Below are positions 10,745 through 21,390 of a stretch of DNA of 64,000 nt, one piece after another (the first letter of the stretch is position 1; each line of letters opens with the position of its first letter). The notes under the pieces are model-generated. The model made no database searches and had not been told where the DNA came from. It saw only the letters and a list, made by a program, of their open reading frames with translations. The stretch covers positions 1-64,000 of the forward strand of contig CAUEEP010000078.1 in NCBI GenBank assembly GCA_958450365.1, in the 5' to 3' direction. The DNA is from Mesorhabditis belari. Its lineage: Eukaryota; Nematoda; Chromadorea; Rhabditida; Rhabditidae. The position numbers and the translations under genes were made by a program.

Positions 10745-11565
10745 CAATATCTAGTTTCGGCTCTTCGGCTAAGATCAATGTGTAGCGTCTGGTCTCTGGC
10801 TAGGGAATGTGTAGCTTCTGGTCTCTGGCTAAGATCAATGTGTAGCTTCTGGTCTCTGGCTAGGGAATGTGTAGCTTCTGGTCTCTGGCTAAGATCAATG
10901 TGTAGCTTCTGGTCTCTGGCTAAGATCAATATGTAGCTTCTGGTCTCTGGCTAAGATCAATATGTAGCTTCTGGTCTCTGGCTAAGATCAATATGTAGCT
11001 TCTGGTCTCTGGCTAAGATCAATATGTAGCTTCTGGTCTCTGGCTAAGATCAATATGTAGCTTCTGGTCTCTGGCTAAGATCAATATGTAGCTTCTGGTC
11101 TCTGGCTAAGATCAATATGTAACTTCTGGTTTCTGGCTAAGATCAATGTGTAGCTTCTGGTCTCTGGCTAGGGAATGTGTAGCTTCTGGTCTCTGGCTAA
11201 GATCAATGTGTAGCTTCTGGTCTCTGGCTAAGATCAATATGTAGCTTCTGGTCTCTGGCTAAGATCAATGTGTAGCTTCTGGTCTCTGGCTAAGATCAAT
11301 ATGTAGCTTCTGGTCTCTGGCTAAGATCAATATGTAACTTCTGGTTTCTGGCTAAGATCAATGTGTAGCTTCTGGTCTCTGGCTAGGGAATGTGTAGCTT
11401 CTGGTCTCTGGCTAAGATCAATGTGTAGCTTCTGGTCTCTGGCTAGGGAATGTGTAGCTTCTGGTCTCTGGCTAAGATCAATGTGTAGCTTCTGGTCTCT
11501 GGCTAAGATCAATATGTAACTTCTGGTCTCTGGCTAAGATCAATGTGTAGCTTCTGGTCTCTGGC
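10745..11565. repeat. 31-bp minisatellite with a 29-bp variant, about 820 bp
   Basis: The unit is gtagcttctggtctctggct followed by either aagatcaatat or agggaatgt. Around 27 units follow one another. The long and short forms alternate in blocks, which records past unequal exchange. Open frames on both strands (SLARDQKLHIDL type) are by-products. Confidence 0.9.
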
Positions 11566-11952
11566 CGCCATGGCTTGTAGCTTAGTCAAGAGATTAAATC
11601 CCGCCAGCTAGATTATTGGTCCTTTTTTCCATATCTATCTATCTATATATATATATATATATATGGGTTTTCCCTACATTGGGAGCTTAGGTATTTTGCT
11701 TGTGTCTTTTTTGTCCCACATTATTCTTGTAAAAGTACTTTGAAAATTGGTCTTCAAAGTGCAAAAAATCGCATGTAGTGAAAGAGATTTGGATTTGGAT
11801 CCTTTTGCTTGGATTAACCATCGATGCGCGGTGAAATTTCGGCCTAAAAATTGTTCTACTTATTTCAAGGGTCAAACAAACCGTCAAACAAACAGCGAAA
11901 CAAGCAAATCTCAAGACTTACAAGCCTGTAAGTCCTCAGATTTTACGTCCTG

Positions 11953-11987
11953 CTTCACTCCCGGTCAGTTCAAGACCGGAAGTGAAG
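11953..11987. other. Short hairpin, 14-bp stem with 7-nt loop
   Basis: Arms cttcactcccggtc and gaccggaagtgaag pair with one mismatch around the loop agttcaa. The loop and inner stem resemble a tRNA T-arm, but no full tRNA fits around it. Confidence 0.5.
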
Positions 11988-12566
11988 TAGCTCACAGCCT
12001 TTGGAAATATTGACACACCAGGAATTACGGCAAAATGCATTTAATTTTACCGACAAAATGCCGTGATATCTAAATTGCAAAAAAACTGAGGAAAGTGCAA
12101 AAGTTTGGAGTTTGGAAGCTGAGCGAAATTTGGGGCATATTCTAGTTATTCTAAGTACAAATGAAAGTTCAAAACTGTAAAAAACTGAAGGAAAAGTGTT
12201 CTTTGAACTAAATCCCTCTTTTAAACCCGTCGAAAAAAATTCGCGGTTCAAAAAAGCCACGACCTTGGCCGAGACAGGCAAAAGCGCGTAATTTTTTTCG
12301 TTCTTTTCCGTTTTTTCTTGTTCATTCTTGTGGGGCAATATTGATTGGAAAGTGAAAAGGAAAAGGAAAAAGAAAGAAGAAAGAAATGATGGAAAAAACT
12401 TATCGAGTTTGATTTTCTTTCTTGAAAAGAGGAATGTTTCAATGAAATGACAATTCTGATAATGGGATTGAACTGACAATTCTGATAATGGGATTGAACT
12501 GACAATTCTGATAATGGGTTCAATTGAAAACGAGATTTACGTGATTCTGATGTAAGATTTCAAGGA

Positions 12567-12687
12567 ATTTGAAAGAAAAGAAAGAAAAGAAAGAAAGAAA
12601 AGAAAGAAAAGAAAGAAAAGAAAAGAAAGAAAAGAAAGAAAAGAAAGAAAAGAAAGAAAAGAAAGAAAAGAAAGAAAAGAAAGAAAA
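12567..12687. repeat. Purine tract of AAGAAAG/AAAGAAAAG units
   Basis: About 120 bp of GAAAGAAAA-type microsatellite on the plus strand. Poly-phenylalanine/serine frames on the minus strand arise from it. Confidence 0.9.
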
Positions 12688-12919
12688 TAAAAAGTCCTGA
12701 TTGTTTATTTTGTTTCCAAGGAGCACTTTGGGTGTTTTGAATCAAATTTACGGGAGTGAGATCAGAGTTGAGTCAATTGTTTTCTTTTCAGAGTGTTTCA
12801 ATGGCTCTACTAATAGATGACAGTCAGCTAATGAAGAGTTATAGATAACTCGAAGGTAAAGAATGATAGGAAATAGACAGATAGCTACAGTAATCCTCAA
12901 CTAAACAACGAGTTAACTT

Positions 12920-12985
12920 TTTAAGCTATTTAAGCTATTTAAGCTATTTAAGCTATTTAAGCTATTTAAACTTTTAAGCTTTTAA
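12920..12985. repeat. Tandem repeat, AAGCTATTT unit
   Basis: Six or so 9-bp units TTTAAGCTA in a row, followed by degenerate copies to about 13030. Confidence 0.8.
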
Positions 12986-13633
12986 CTTCTTTTTAAGCTA
13001 TAAAGTTTAAGTTCTTTTTATGCTATAAAGCTTCAGTACTTGTCCGAGATTCTCACCCACAAATTCAGCTATTCAATACCTTTTACATTTACATTCAATA
13101 CCTAAATTTGCCAACCAATTGGACAAGAACCCAATCGATTTCTGCGAACAACGGTTAAGTATGTGCCGAGGATTAAGCCTAAACAGTAGCCTAAACAAAA
13201 TTGATTTAATTGCAGACTTGAAGTTCGATTGAAACTCTTTCTTACGTGAAGTCTGTGCCGAGTCTTAGGATAAGATTTTGTGGGGGAAAGTTTCTGGGGG
13301 AAAGTTTCCCACAAGTACAAAAGTTTCTTTTGAAAAGCTAGTTCATAAATTAACTTAATAGCTAGACAAAATATAAATTTTGATGCTTGGCTTTTGATTT
13401 TTGATATTCTAACTACTAAACAAGAACTAAAGTAGCCTAGAAAAATTGATTTGCCTTACCGTTTTCGACTCAAATACGCTCAAATATAAAACTGAGTTTG
13501 GTATCACAGAGTATTCATTTTTCTAGGCTACTTTAGTTTAGGCTACTCTAGGCTTTTCACTATAGAAATACTATACTTATATACGGTAGAAAAACCAAAA
13601 TCCTTATATTTTCTTATATTTTCATCAACTCAC

Positions 13634-13755
13634 ATCTGTGAAATATCCTTTGGGCTGCCGATTGCACTGCTCGACGCCTCGGCTGGTGGCGGGGTCGGAA
13701 TTCGATTCTCCGTGTTGTTAAAGTCCAATCGTGGTAAAGCGAATCGAGGAAACAT
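13634..13755 (-). CDS. mkk-4: Likely alternative first coding exon of the MAPKK gene
   Basis: A GC-richer island on the minus strand begins with ATG directly after a GAATTTCAGG acceptor, so it may be a trans-splice site or an internal exon start. It reads 40 codons (MFPRFALPRLDFNNTENRIP, then a Pro/Ser/Ala-rich stretch) and ends TCACAGAT|GTGAGT. The phase, two bases AT left over, equals that of the 8095-8171 exon. Either can join the exon starting at 8009 to give Ile-Asp-Tyr-Ile-Arg. Both peptides contain a basic-then-hydrophobic element (RFALPRLDF; PKIDFNF), as in MAPK docking motifs near MAP2K N-termini. It could instead belong to a different gene, since the intron would exceed 5 kb. Confidence 0.5.
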
Positions 13756-14436
13756 CCTGAAATTCATTCGACTCATTTACTTTTTATTTTATGTTTAACA
13801 ATCAATTTAAAACATGTAAACAGAAAAAGAAGCACATGTTGTTGTTGTTTTGTTGTGTTGTTGTTGTTGTTTAGTTTTTCCTAAACCGCAAACAAATTTT
13901 TCCGTCTTTTTCCGTGGGAATCTGTTCAATGATTAAAGTGGAAATCGAAAAATAAACATTTAAAAACCGAAATCAGGTTTTTAGGCAGTTTATGCAAGCT
14001 TTCAGGGTTCACTGTAAGTAGAAATATCTAAAAAAATAACTGTCTAAGCTTGAAAAACCCTCTTTCTAACAAAGAAGCATCGATAAATGAATGGATCACT
14101 TAAAATCTTATCAAAAATTCCGATTTCTTTAAAAACTATCTTTATGATGGAGGTCCGTAACGATTCTGACGTGCAAATCGATCGTTTGACTGGCGTATAG
14201 GGGCGAAAGACTAATCGAACCATCTAGTAAACCATCTAGTAGCTGGTTCCCTCTGAAGTTTCCCTCAGGATAGCAGGAGTTTGTACCAGTTATATTCGGT
14301 AAAGCGAATGATTAGAGGAATTGGGGGCGAAATGCCCTCAACCTATTCTCAAACTTTCAATGGGTATGATGTTGCAGTTTCTTGAGTGAACTGTGACCCT
14401 GAATGAGAGCTCCTAGTGGGCCATTTTTGGTAAGCA

Positions 14437-14620
14437 GAACTGGCGCTGTGGGATGAACTGGCGCTGTGGGATGAACTGGCGCTGTGGGATGAACTGGCGC
14501 TGTGGGATGAACTAGCGCTGTGGGATGACCTGGCGCTGTGGGATGAACTGGCGCTGTGGGATGAACTGGCGCTGTGGGATGAACTGGCGCTGTGGGATGA
14601 ACTGGCGCTGTGGGATGAAC
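14437..14620. repeat. 18-bp minisatellite, GGGATGAACTGGCGCTGT unit
   Basis: About ten 18-bp units, nearly identical, with single-base variants (agcgctgt, gacctggc). It is GC-rich for this region. Because 18 is a multiple of three it is open in several minus-strand frames (HPTAPV, SSHSAS). The ORFs have no start or splice context that would make them genes. Confidence 0.9.
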
Positions 14621-15779
14621 CAAACGTCGGGTTAAAGTGCCTAACGATTTTTGAACGATTTTTCCAAGAAATGCACTCTTTTAGCATAAAAATTTTCTCA
14701 CGGTTAGTCAGATAAAAGGAAAAACAAGCGGAAAAGAGAAAGAGAAAGAGAAAGAGAAGTGATGAGTCATCGCATCTTTTTCCAATCTTTTCCAATCCTA
14801 TTCTAACACATAACCATATAATATTAGTCATTCAATAATGTACATTCAATTTAATGTACATTCAATGTACAAAAACCTATCTACTAATCAAAAGTATAAG
14901 CTTATTATGATTAAAACCAAAGCCTAATCATCTGAAGAAGTATTTCCCATAAAAGTAGTTTCGAAAATTCCCCCAGTTACCGGCTCTGAGGTGCCAGGCT
15001 CTGATTGGGGCGTGGTTATGAAAAAAAAAAGAAAAATTCGAATTGCACAACAATTCGAAGTCATTGCAAACATTTACGCCGGGGAAATACGAAAGTGGGG
15101 AAAAGTGGCGCGGAATGAAAAGAGATAGAATGGGAATAACCATAGAGATTGGGGGAAAAGAGGGGAAAAGAAAGCCCGGTGTACAGAGGAATGCAGTGTA
15201 CACGATTCGAGAAGGAATGACAGGGGAACAGAAGAAAAGAAAAAGAAGGACACGTATCTTTCAATGACCACACAAAAGAGTGACTTGGAAGAGGAGGAGC
15301 ACAACTATTACATGATGCAAGAGATTTTCTGTGGAAGAGGAGTGATTTTCCCTTTTTAAAGTACAAAATTGAGGTGAATAATTATTGAAATATTAGAATT
15401 TTGATATGAAATCTTAAAAATAAGATAATTTACTTAAAAGCTCGTCTAGTTTTTCATGAACTGGGTCAGTTTTTTTCTTCATTCTATGGATCATTCAATT
15501 CTATAGACTACCAGTTGGCCTTGCTGTTTCAGGCCATTAGTGTTCAAGGTTAAAAAGTCCTTTTAACCTAGTAATTAGTAACAAAAGTGATTTAAAAGCT
15601 TGCTGTGAGTCTGAAAAAGTCTTTGGGCTTGTTAGAAACCAGTTTTGCTTATTTATTATACTTTTAGATTTGTTCTTGAACCTCAAAATACCAGCGTTAG
15701 TAATTTTATTTGGTGGCTTTACTCAAACTCAAATAATGACTCAAAAACGGCGCTCAAGACCCTTAAATTAGTTTTTCGT

Positions 15780-16440
15780 CAGGTTTACGACAACTCTCAA
15801 CTTTGTAAGGTTATATAAAGATTCTAGAAGCACCAATCAGTTAGAAAATCGACTTGGACAAAGCTAAAGGAGATTATAGCGACTCACTTCTGATGGGGCT
15901 ATCTCAGTGAGAACTCAATGAATCCGTATGGAATTTTCGCAGGTGCTTTTTGAGTATATCTCCTGTAGCCAAGTCAATTTTCTAACTGCTAGGTCCTTCT
16001 AGAATCTTTATATAACCTTGCAAAGTTGAGAGTCACGGTACACCTGACAAAAAACCCAATTTAAGATTTTTGAGAGCTGTTTTTGAAGCTATTTAATGAA
16101 TTTGATCACGTTTAAGACAAAAACAAACAAACAGATTAAACGGAAGATCAAACACCACTTAGAAATTAGATTTTTTGTCGAATTTGATTAAACTTCTCAA
16201 AAAAATTTTGAGAATTAAGCTTTTCGCCAGGTTTACCACAACTCTCAACTTTGCAAGGTTATATAAAGATTCTAGGAGCACCAATCAGTTAGAAAATCGA
16301 CTTGGCTACAGGAGATATACTCAAAAAGCACCTGCAAAAATTTCATACGGATTCATTGAGTTCTCACTGAGCTACAGCTGAGCTGAGCTACATTGAGCTA
16401 CACCCTCAGAAGTGAGTGGCTATAATTCGCGATCACCCTT
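15780..16440. repeat. Inverted and direct copies of a ~170-bp repeat (three copies)
   Basis: The phrase ggttatataaagattctag followed by caccaatcagttagaaaatc occurs at about 15810 and 16257 in direct order and inverted near 15980-16020. The flanking phrases gtgagaactcaatgaatccg and tgcttttgagtatatctcct-like sequence are also shared. The arrangement is a palindrome plus a third direct arm, consistent with a foldback element that has been partly duplicated. Confidence 0.7.
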
Positions 16441-17559
16441 TAGAATACTTGATTCATACCGATAGTTTAAGAGCAAAAACATTTGAATTATACACAAAGA
16501 GATAGCCAAACCCGTACACATTCATTTAAATAAAGATCTAGGCTTAACTAGGCTTAACTTAACAATATTGCATAGGCCTAACTAGCGATCACCCTGTAGA
16601 ATGACAAATCGACTCACTCTTCAATTTTGTCTTCGGAAGCTGACTGAGTCATTGCTTAGTGAATCGGCCGATTGTAATTGCTAAAAATATTAATCCCAAA
16701 CATTTATAAGAATATAAAAGACTAAACAAGACTTGAAAAATTGCTTTAAAAATTGCTTGAAAATGTGCTGACAAAATTTGCTGACAAAATTCTCACGCCT
16801 ATCCATTCTTTCATTATCACTCGGGTTTCTTCCGCAATGTAAACAAAAAGAATTTCGTAAAACATGTGATCAAAAAGTTTTGCAAGAAAAACAATTAAAG
16901 AATAACCGGAGGTTTTCGGAAAAAGAAATTTGAGGATAAGAGTAAAAATCGTTTTTCTTTTGCAAGGTAAAACGTGACGGTGGAAGGCTGTTAAAAATCA
17001 CAAATCATGAATTTTTTTCAAAAAACCTTCCTAACTGATGATCTATCACTCAAAAGTTGCACTTTTATATGCATTTCAAAGATCTCCGCTAGCCTCAAAA
17101 AAGTGTGTTTGGTGACGCAGTTGGTCTTTCTCTCGCAAAGCTCTTTTCTTTGTTTTGGCCGGAGTTCAAGCCAAAAGAAAAGAACGGAAAGAAAGCTGCG
17201 TCTAGTGGATTAAGCATTTTGCATTTGCAGAATTTCGATAAACAATTGGTTTATGAAAAAAATGGTCAAGAAAGGTCAAGGTCAAGAAAGCAAGAGTGGT
17301 AAGCTCGACTTTCTAAATTTTTTACAATTTACTCAACTTGTTATGAGAAAACCTGATTCATTGGATCTCCATCACTAAATTTCATCAAAAGAAATTCAGA
17401 GCCCAGTTTTTTTGGTTTAAGTGTCTTCTTTTAGCATTAAACTTGTACAAACTTAGCTCTAACTTAGCTTACAAAGTTAGCTACAAAATTAGCTACAAAG
17501 TTAGCTACAAAATTAGCTTAAACCTAGTACCTAAACCCTCCAACAAACAAGCTTATTGA

Positions 17560-18290
17560 GCTAACAAGTTATTGATCCAACAAGTTATTGATCTGACTAA
17601 TTGATCTAACAAGTTAATGATCTGACAAGTTATTGATCTAACAAGTTAATGATCGAACAAGTTAATGATCGAACAAGTTATTGATCTAGAAAGTAATTGA
17701 TCTAACAAGTTAATGATCGAACAAGTTATTGATCTAGAAAGTAATTGATCTAACAAGTTAATGATCGAACAAGTTATTGATCTAAAAAGTTATTGATCTA
17801 AAAAGTTATTGATCTAACAAGTTATTGATCTAACAAGTTATTGATCTAAAAAGTTATTGATCTAACAAGTTATTGATCTAACAAGTTATTGATCTAACAA
17901 GTTATTGATCTAAAAAGTTATTGATCTAAAAAGTTATTGATCTAACAAGTTAATGATCTAACAAGTTATTGATCTGACAAGTTATTGATCTAACAAGTTA
18001 TTGATCTAGAAAGTAATTGATCTAACAAGTTAATGATCGAACAAGATAAAAAGTTATTGATCTAAAAAGTTATTGATCTAACAAGTTATTGATCTAACAA
18101 GTTATTGATCTAACAAGTTATTGATCTAAAAAGTTATTGATCTAACAAGTTATTGATCTAACAAGTTATTGATCTAGAAAGTAATTGATCTAACAAGTTA
18201 ATGATCGAACAAGATAAAAAGTTATTGATCTAAAAAGTTATTGATCTAACAAGTTAATGATCTAACAAGTTATTGATCGAACAAGATAAA
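17560..18290. repeat. 16-bp minisatellite, ACAAGTTATTGATCTA unit, about 730 bp
   Basis: Around 45 units of a 16-bp repeat, with point variants (aaaagttattgatcta, gaaagtaattgatcta, acaagttaatgatcga). Variant units occur in repeated blocks (a gaaagtaat/aatgatcga group recurs several times), pointing to higher-order duplication. There is a truncated unit near 18044. Confidence 0.9.
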
Positions 18291-19307
18291 AAGCTAGCAG
18301 ATTTTAAACCGAATTCTCAATTCTATAGACTAATCATCAGCAAACAACATTCAGTACCCTGGAATGATCAATTTTATTTCGATCTACTGTAGAAACTATG
18401 ACTCTAGAACGATCTACTATTTAACTATGAAAGTAAAGTGTTATTACACCAGGAAAGGATTTTTCTTCTGTAGTTGAAGTGGTCTCTTTGCTTGGGAGGG
18501 GAAATTTCATTAGCTGACGTAGTTGGTTCTTGTTTTCTTTGGTCTCTTCAAGAGAATGGCTAGGGAATTTGGCAATTTTAATCAAAAAGCTGAAATTGGG
18601 ATTATTTATAATAGAAAATTGAGGGGATAAAGCTGGGATTTGAGCATTTTTCGCATTTTCGCAATCGTTTTTGACTCTTATAACTATGAAATCTACAGAC
18701 TACAAACTACAAAATGAGCAAAATAACTTTTTGTGCTTTGTGAAGGCTTTTTATTATTTTAGGATTATTTCAGAGCTTTTAAAAGCTCTGAAAACTCTAC
18801 AGTTTAACCTCGCTTTTTGAAGTGTACTTTGTACGTTTGTAAAATGAGTACAGAGTATTTCAATGTTGAAATGTTGATTTAAAGCCGAATTGTTGTGAAA
18901 TAAAGTAGACTTTAGACTTTAGTGACATTGACACTGACAATTACAACTCAAAGATCCGTTTCAGTTAGGCTTCCTTAGTGCCTACTGACGTAAAGGTATC
19001 TTTTTCATTTTTCCATCTTCTCAATTTCCCCCTTTCGCTTGTGAACGGGCAAACAAAAACACTAAAAATAGCGTTTCTTTTCCTCTGTGACGTAGATTCC
19101 CCTGAAAAGTCATATCATGACTCAAATTTATGAAAAAGTGAACGGGAAAGGGCAAAGAATTGAAAAATATTTACTTTTTCAATGATTTTAAATCAGAAAT
19201 TTTGTGAATGAAGGATTTTCTGCTTTGAAGATCAATGAAAAACAAAAAAACGTAACGAGATTGTATTGAAATTGAAATTGAAATTGAAAAGTAATTGTAA
19301 TTTTCAG

Positions 19308-19410
19308 TGGCTCTGCCCCAGAAGAAGCACAAGCCATCGACCGACCAGCTAAGATCTCGCTATCATCTCCGCTCGGGTGTGAAATTGAAATTGAAAACTT
19401 TGTATCTTGA
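19308..19410 (+). CDS. Orphan exon-like segment, unrecognised
   Basis: A locally GC-rich segment is preceded by a good acceptor (TAATTTTCAG at 19298-19307) and followed by a donor (GAA|GTAAGA at about 19411). One frame stays open (ALPQKKHKPSTDQLRSRYHL and onward). A second reads GSAPEEAQAIDRPAKISLSS before a stop. No flanking exon in a compatible phase was found. It is either an isolated exon of an undetected gene or a chance match. Confidence 0.25.
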
Positions 19411-19539
19411 AGTAAGAATTCGACGAGAAGAAAATGATAGAAATGTTTGTTTTAACGTAAGTATTCTGTACCAGATGGCTTTCAGGTTTTGCGATATGTT
19501 TTTAGCTGATACTCTGATACGATACTTTGAGTTGAGCAG

Positions 19540-19970
19540 CACTTTAAGAAGATCGATCAAGAAGATCACTGCATCGGTTCTTTCGCTTCTGTTTTGTTGC
19601 CTGAGTCAAAAGTTGAATCAAACGTTTCTTGGACGGTTTTAGCTTCAAATAATCCTTTATGATTCTCCCCAATGATCTACCAGAAGTCCGCAATTGTCTC
19701 CATCATTTTGACATCACTTTGACATCACTTTGACATCATCATTGACTCCGGATTGTGGCCAACTTGATTTCGCACTTGTTTGATCTTGGCAGCGATGAAA
19801 ACGGATCGCTTTCTACCCAAACGATAACGATCACTTGAAGTTCGCAAAGTCTTGAAACGTTGAATTGTGTGACTCGCAAGCTTTCGATTCACTTTAAGGC
19901 TTGTTTGAATTCTTGTGACGATTCTTGTGAAGAGCGATGATTTCTTCCAATGTGAAGAAGGCCGTGTCAT
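19540..19970 (-). pseudogene. Tc1/mariner transposase relic, DNA-binding region
   Basis: On the minus strand the frame at 19970-19725 contains RKLASHTIQRFKTLRTS, then a GRKRSVFIAAKIKQVRNQV-type basic segment. This is the spacing of the paired helix-turn-helix and GRP-like linker of Tc1/mariner transposases. After a break, 19570-19700 reads IIKDYLKLKPSKKRLIQLLT and QATKQKRKNR, the segment that normally follows. The catalytic domain is absent and at least one frameshift separates the parts. Confidence 0.6.
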
Positions 19971-20302
19971 TACTAAAAAAACAACTTGAGGTCAAAAAAA
20001 CTAAAAAAAGTTGATTCCAACAACTGGAAACCATATTAACAATAAAGAAGTAAGGGTAAACAGCAAAGAAATTAAACGCTTTTGCATTACAACTCGTTGT
20101 TTAATGGCTCGTTGGACAGTAATTAAGCCGCATTCTATATAATAATTTAAGTCTATTTTGGTAACTCTGCAATTTGCACACTTTAAATAGCCATTAAACT
20201 TGATCAAATTTGGAAACTAAACACTCGTGAGCAACGTTTATCAAAAATAAACAATGAATTCGAATTTGTATATTCAATTGGTAAAATCTGGTCAGTAAAT
20301 TT

Positions 20303-20522
20303 GATGAGATTTGATGGATCAATGGGGAAAAGCCTCATATTGCTTGTCAGCAGTTTTCTCATTCTTGCTCTCTTTACTATTGATTTTACAACTGCTTCTT
20401 GGCTCATTAATGCATTGGATTCTTGGCATTGAAACAAGTTTATTAAATAAACAAGGTTAGAACAAAAAGATGATTTGAGAAGATTGAAAAAAAATAAACA
20501 CTGTGACTAGAGCTGTGATGCT
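20303..20522. repeat. Direct repeat, left copy (~220 bp) flanking a mariner-like element
   Basis: Begins gatgagatttgatggat and ends actagagctgtgatgct. It matches 21067-21285 with scattered substitutions. The pair encloses the element at 20524-21064. Confidence 0.85.
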
Positions 20523-20523
20523 A

Positions 20524-21064
20524 TTGGGTTGGTGAATTGAAAACTGCGGGCTAGTGTCATATGTGACAGTTTGAGCACTTTCTTCAAAAGAAACCCATTT
20601 TTGTGTCAATGGAAAAGTTGTAGAGAATCAAAAATCAAGGTTATATCCAAATTTTCAGAACGATTCAAAAACTGGTTTTGAAAAAATGCCAATTTCAAGA
20701 AATGCCAACGAATTTTCACAAAACTTGCATTTTAAGCGAAACTACTAAGTATATCTTTTTGGAAATTTGGCTATAAGCCTAATTTTTGATTCTCTACAAC
20801 TTTTCTATTGGCACCAAAATGGGTTTCTTTTGAAGAAAGTGCTCAAACTGGGATCCCCAGTCTCCATCTCCAGTCCTCGATTTTTGAGTCTCACACTTGT
20901 CTCACACACAAACCAAAATCCTACTACGAAAGAGGAATCCACAAATTGCCTGTAAAATGGGCAGAAGTCGTCAATAATAATGGAGATTATTTGGAATGAA
21001 TTGATGGTTTTATGTTGAATAAATTTTAGTTCAAAGTCCCGCAGTTTTCAATTCACCAACCCAA
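20524..21064 (+). mobile_element. Non-autonomous mariner-type element with transposase tail
   Basis: Perfect inverted ends ttgggttggtgaattgaaaa and ttttcaattcaccaacccaa lie between TA dinucleotides (20522-20523 and 21065-21066), the target of Tc1/mariner elements. The arms mirror further through the gagcactttcttcaaaagaa phrase. On the plus strand the tail of a transposase is readable, RGIHKLPVKWAEVVNNNGDY followed by LE and a stop near 20997. It matches the usual mariner C-terminus. The catalytic core is missing. Confidence 0.85.
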
Positions 21065-21066
21065 TA

Positions 21067-21285
21067 GATGAGATTTGATGGATGAATGGGGAAAAGCATC
21101 ATATTGCTTGTCAGCAGTTTTGTTCATCCTTGCTCTCTTTGCTATTGATTTTATAACTGCTTCTTGGCTCATTAATGTATTGAATTCTTGGCATTGAAAC
21201 GAGTTTATTAAATAAACAAGGTTAGAACAAAAAGATGATTTGAGAAGCTTGAAAAAAATGAACACTGTGACTAGAGTTGTGACGC
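21067..21285. repeat. Direct repeat, right copy (~219 bp) flanking a mariner-like element
   Basis: Partner of 20303-20522, with roughly one difference per 15-20 bases. The duplication is far longer than the 2-bp TA target duplication of a mariner insertion. Confidence 0.85.
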
Positions 21286-21390
21286 TTCAAAACAATTTTT
21301 CAATCATTATGCGGAATTAATGAGTTAACTAATAAAGATATAACAAAAAAATGACTAGAATGACAAGATTTAATTGAATCAGGAGTTGAA

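Larger units (their letters stand above)
8172..13633. other. Gene-poor, repeat-rich stretch between the two MAPKK first exons
   Basis: No exon could be supported here. It holds two short TIR elements (8943-9247, 9249-9586), the arrays at 9955, 10745, 12567 and 12920 listed separately, a TA-dinucleotide run at 11635-11664, a CT-rich tract near 10420-10470, and a small hairpin at 11953-11987. If the 13.7 kb first exon is used, this is one long intron of the kinase gene. Confidence 0.55.
13756..21390. other. Long intergenic stretch rich in repeats and transposon relics
   Basis: No complete gene could be found. Apart from the repeats and relics listed separately (14437, 15780, 17560, 19308, 19540, 20303-21285), it contains a GTT microsatellite near 13838-13870, GA-rich sequence near 14730-14760, and a perfect 26-nt palindrome at 18768-18793. 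Open frames at 14349-14831 and 15043-15366 have low complexity and no splice context. Confidence 0.5.

Noticed and set aside
10745..11565. CRISPR-like array
   Set aside because: The 31-bp units are contiguous with no unique spacers, and the genome is eukaryotic. The same reasoning excludes the 27-bp array at 61755-62213.
14349..14831. 160-residue SSHSAS-rich protein with an N-terminal hydrophobic stretch
   Set aside because: The Ser/His part is the 18-bp minisatellite read in one of its open frames. A second open frame gives HPTAPV repeats. No splice or homology support.
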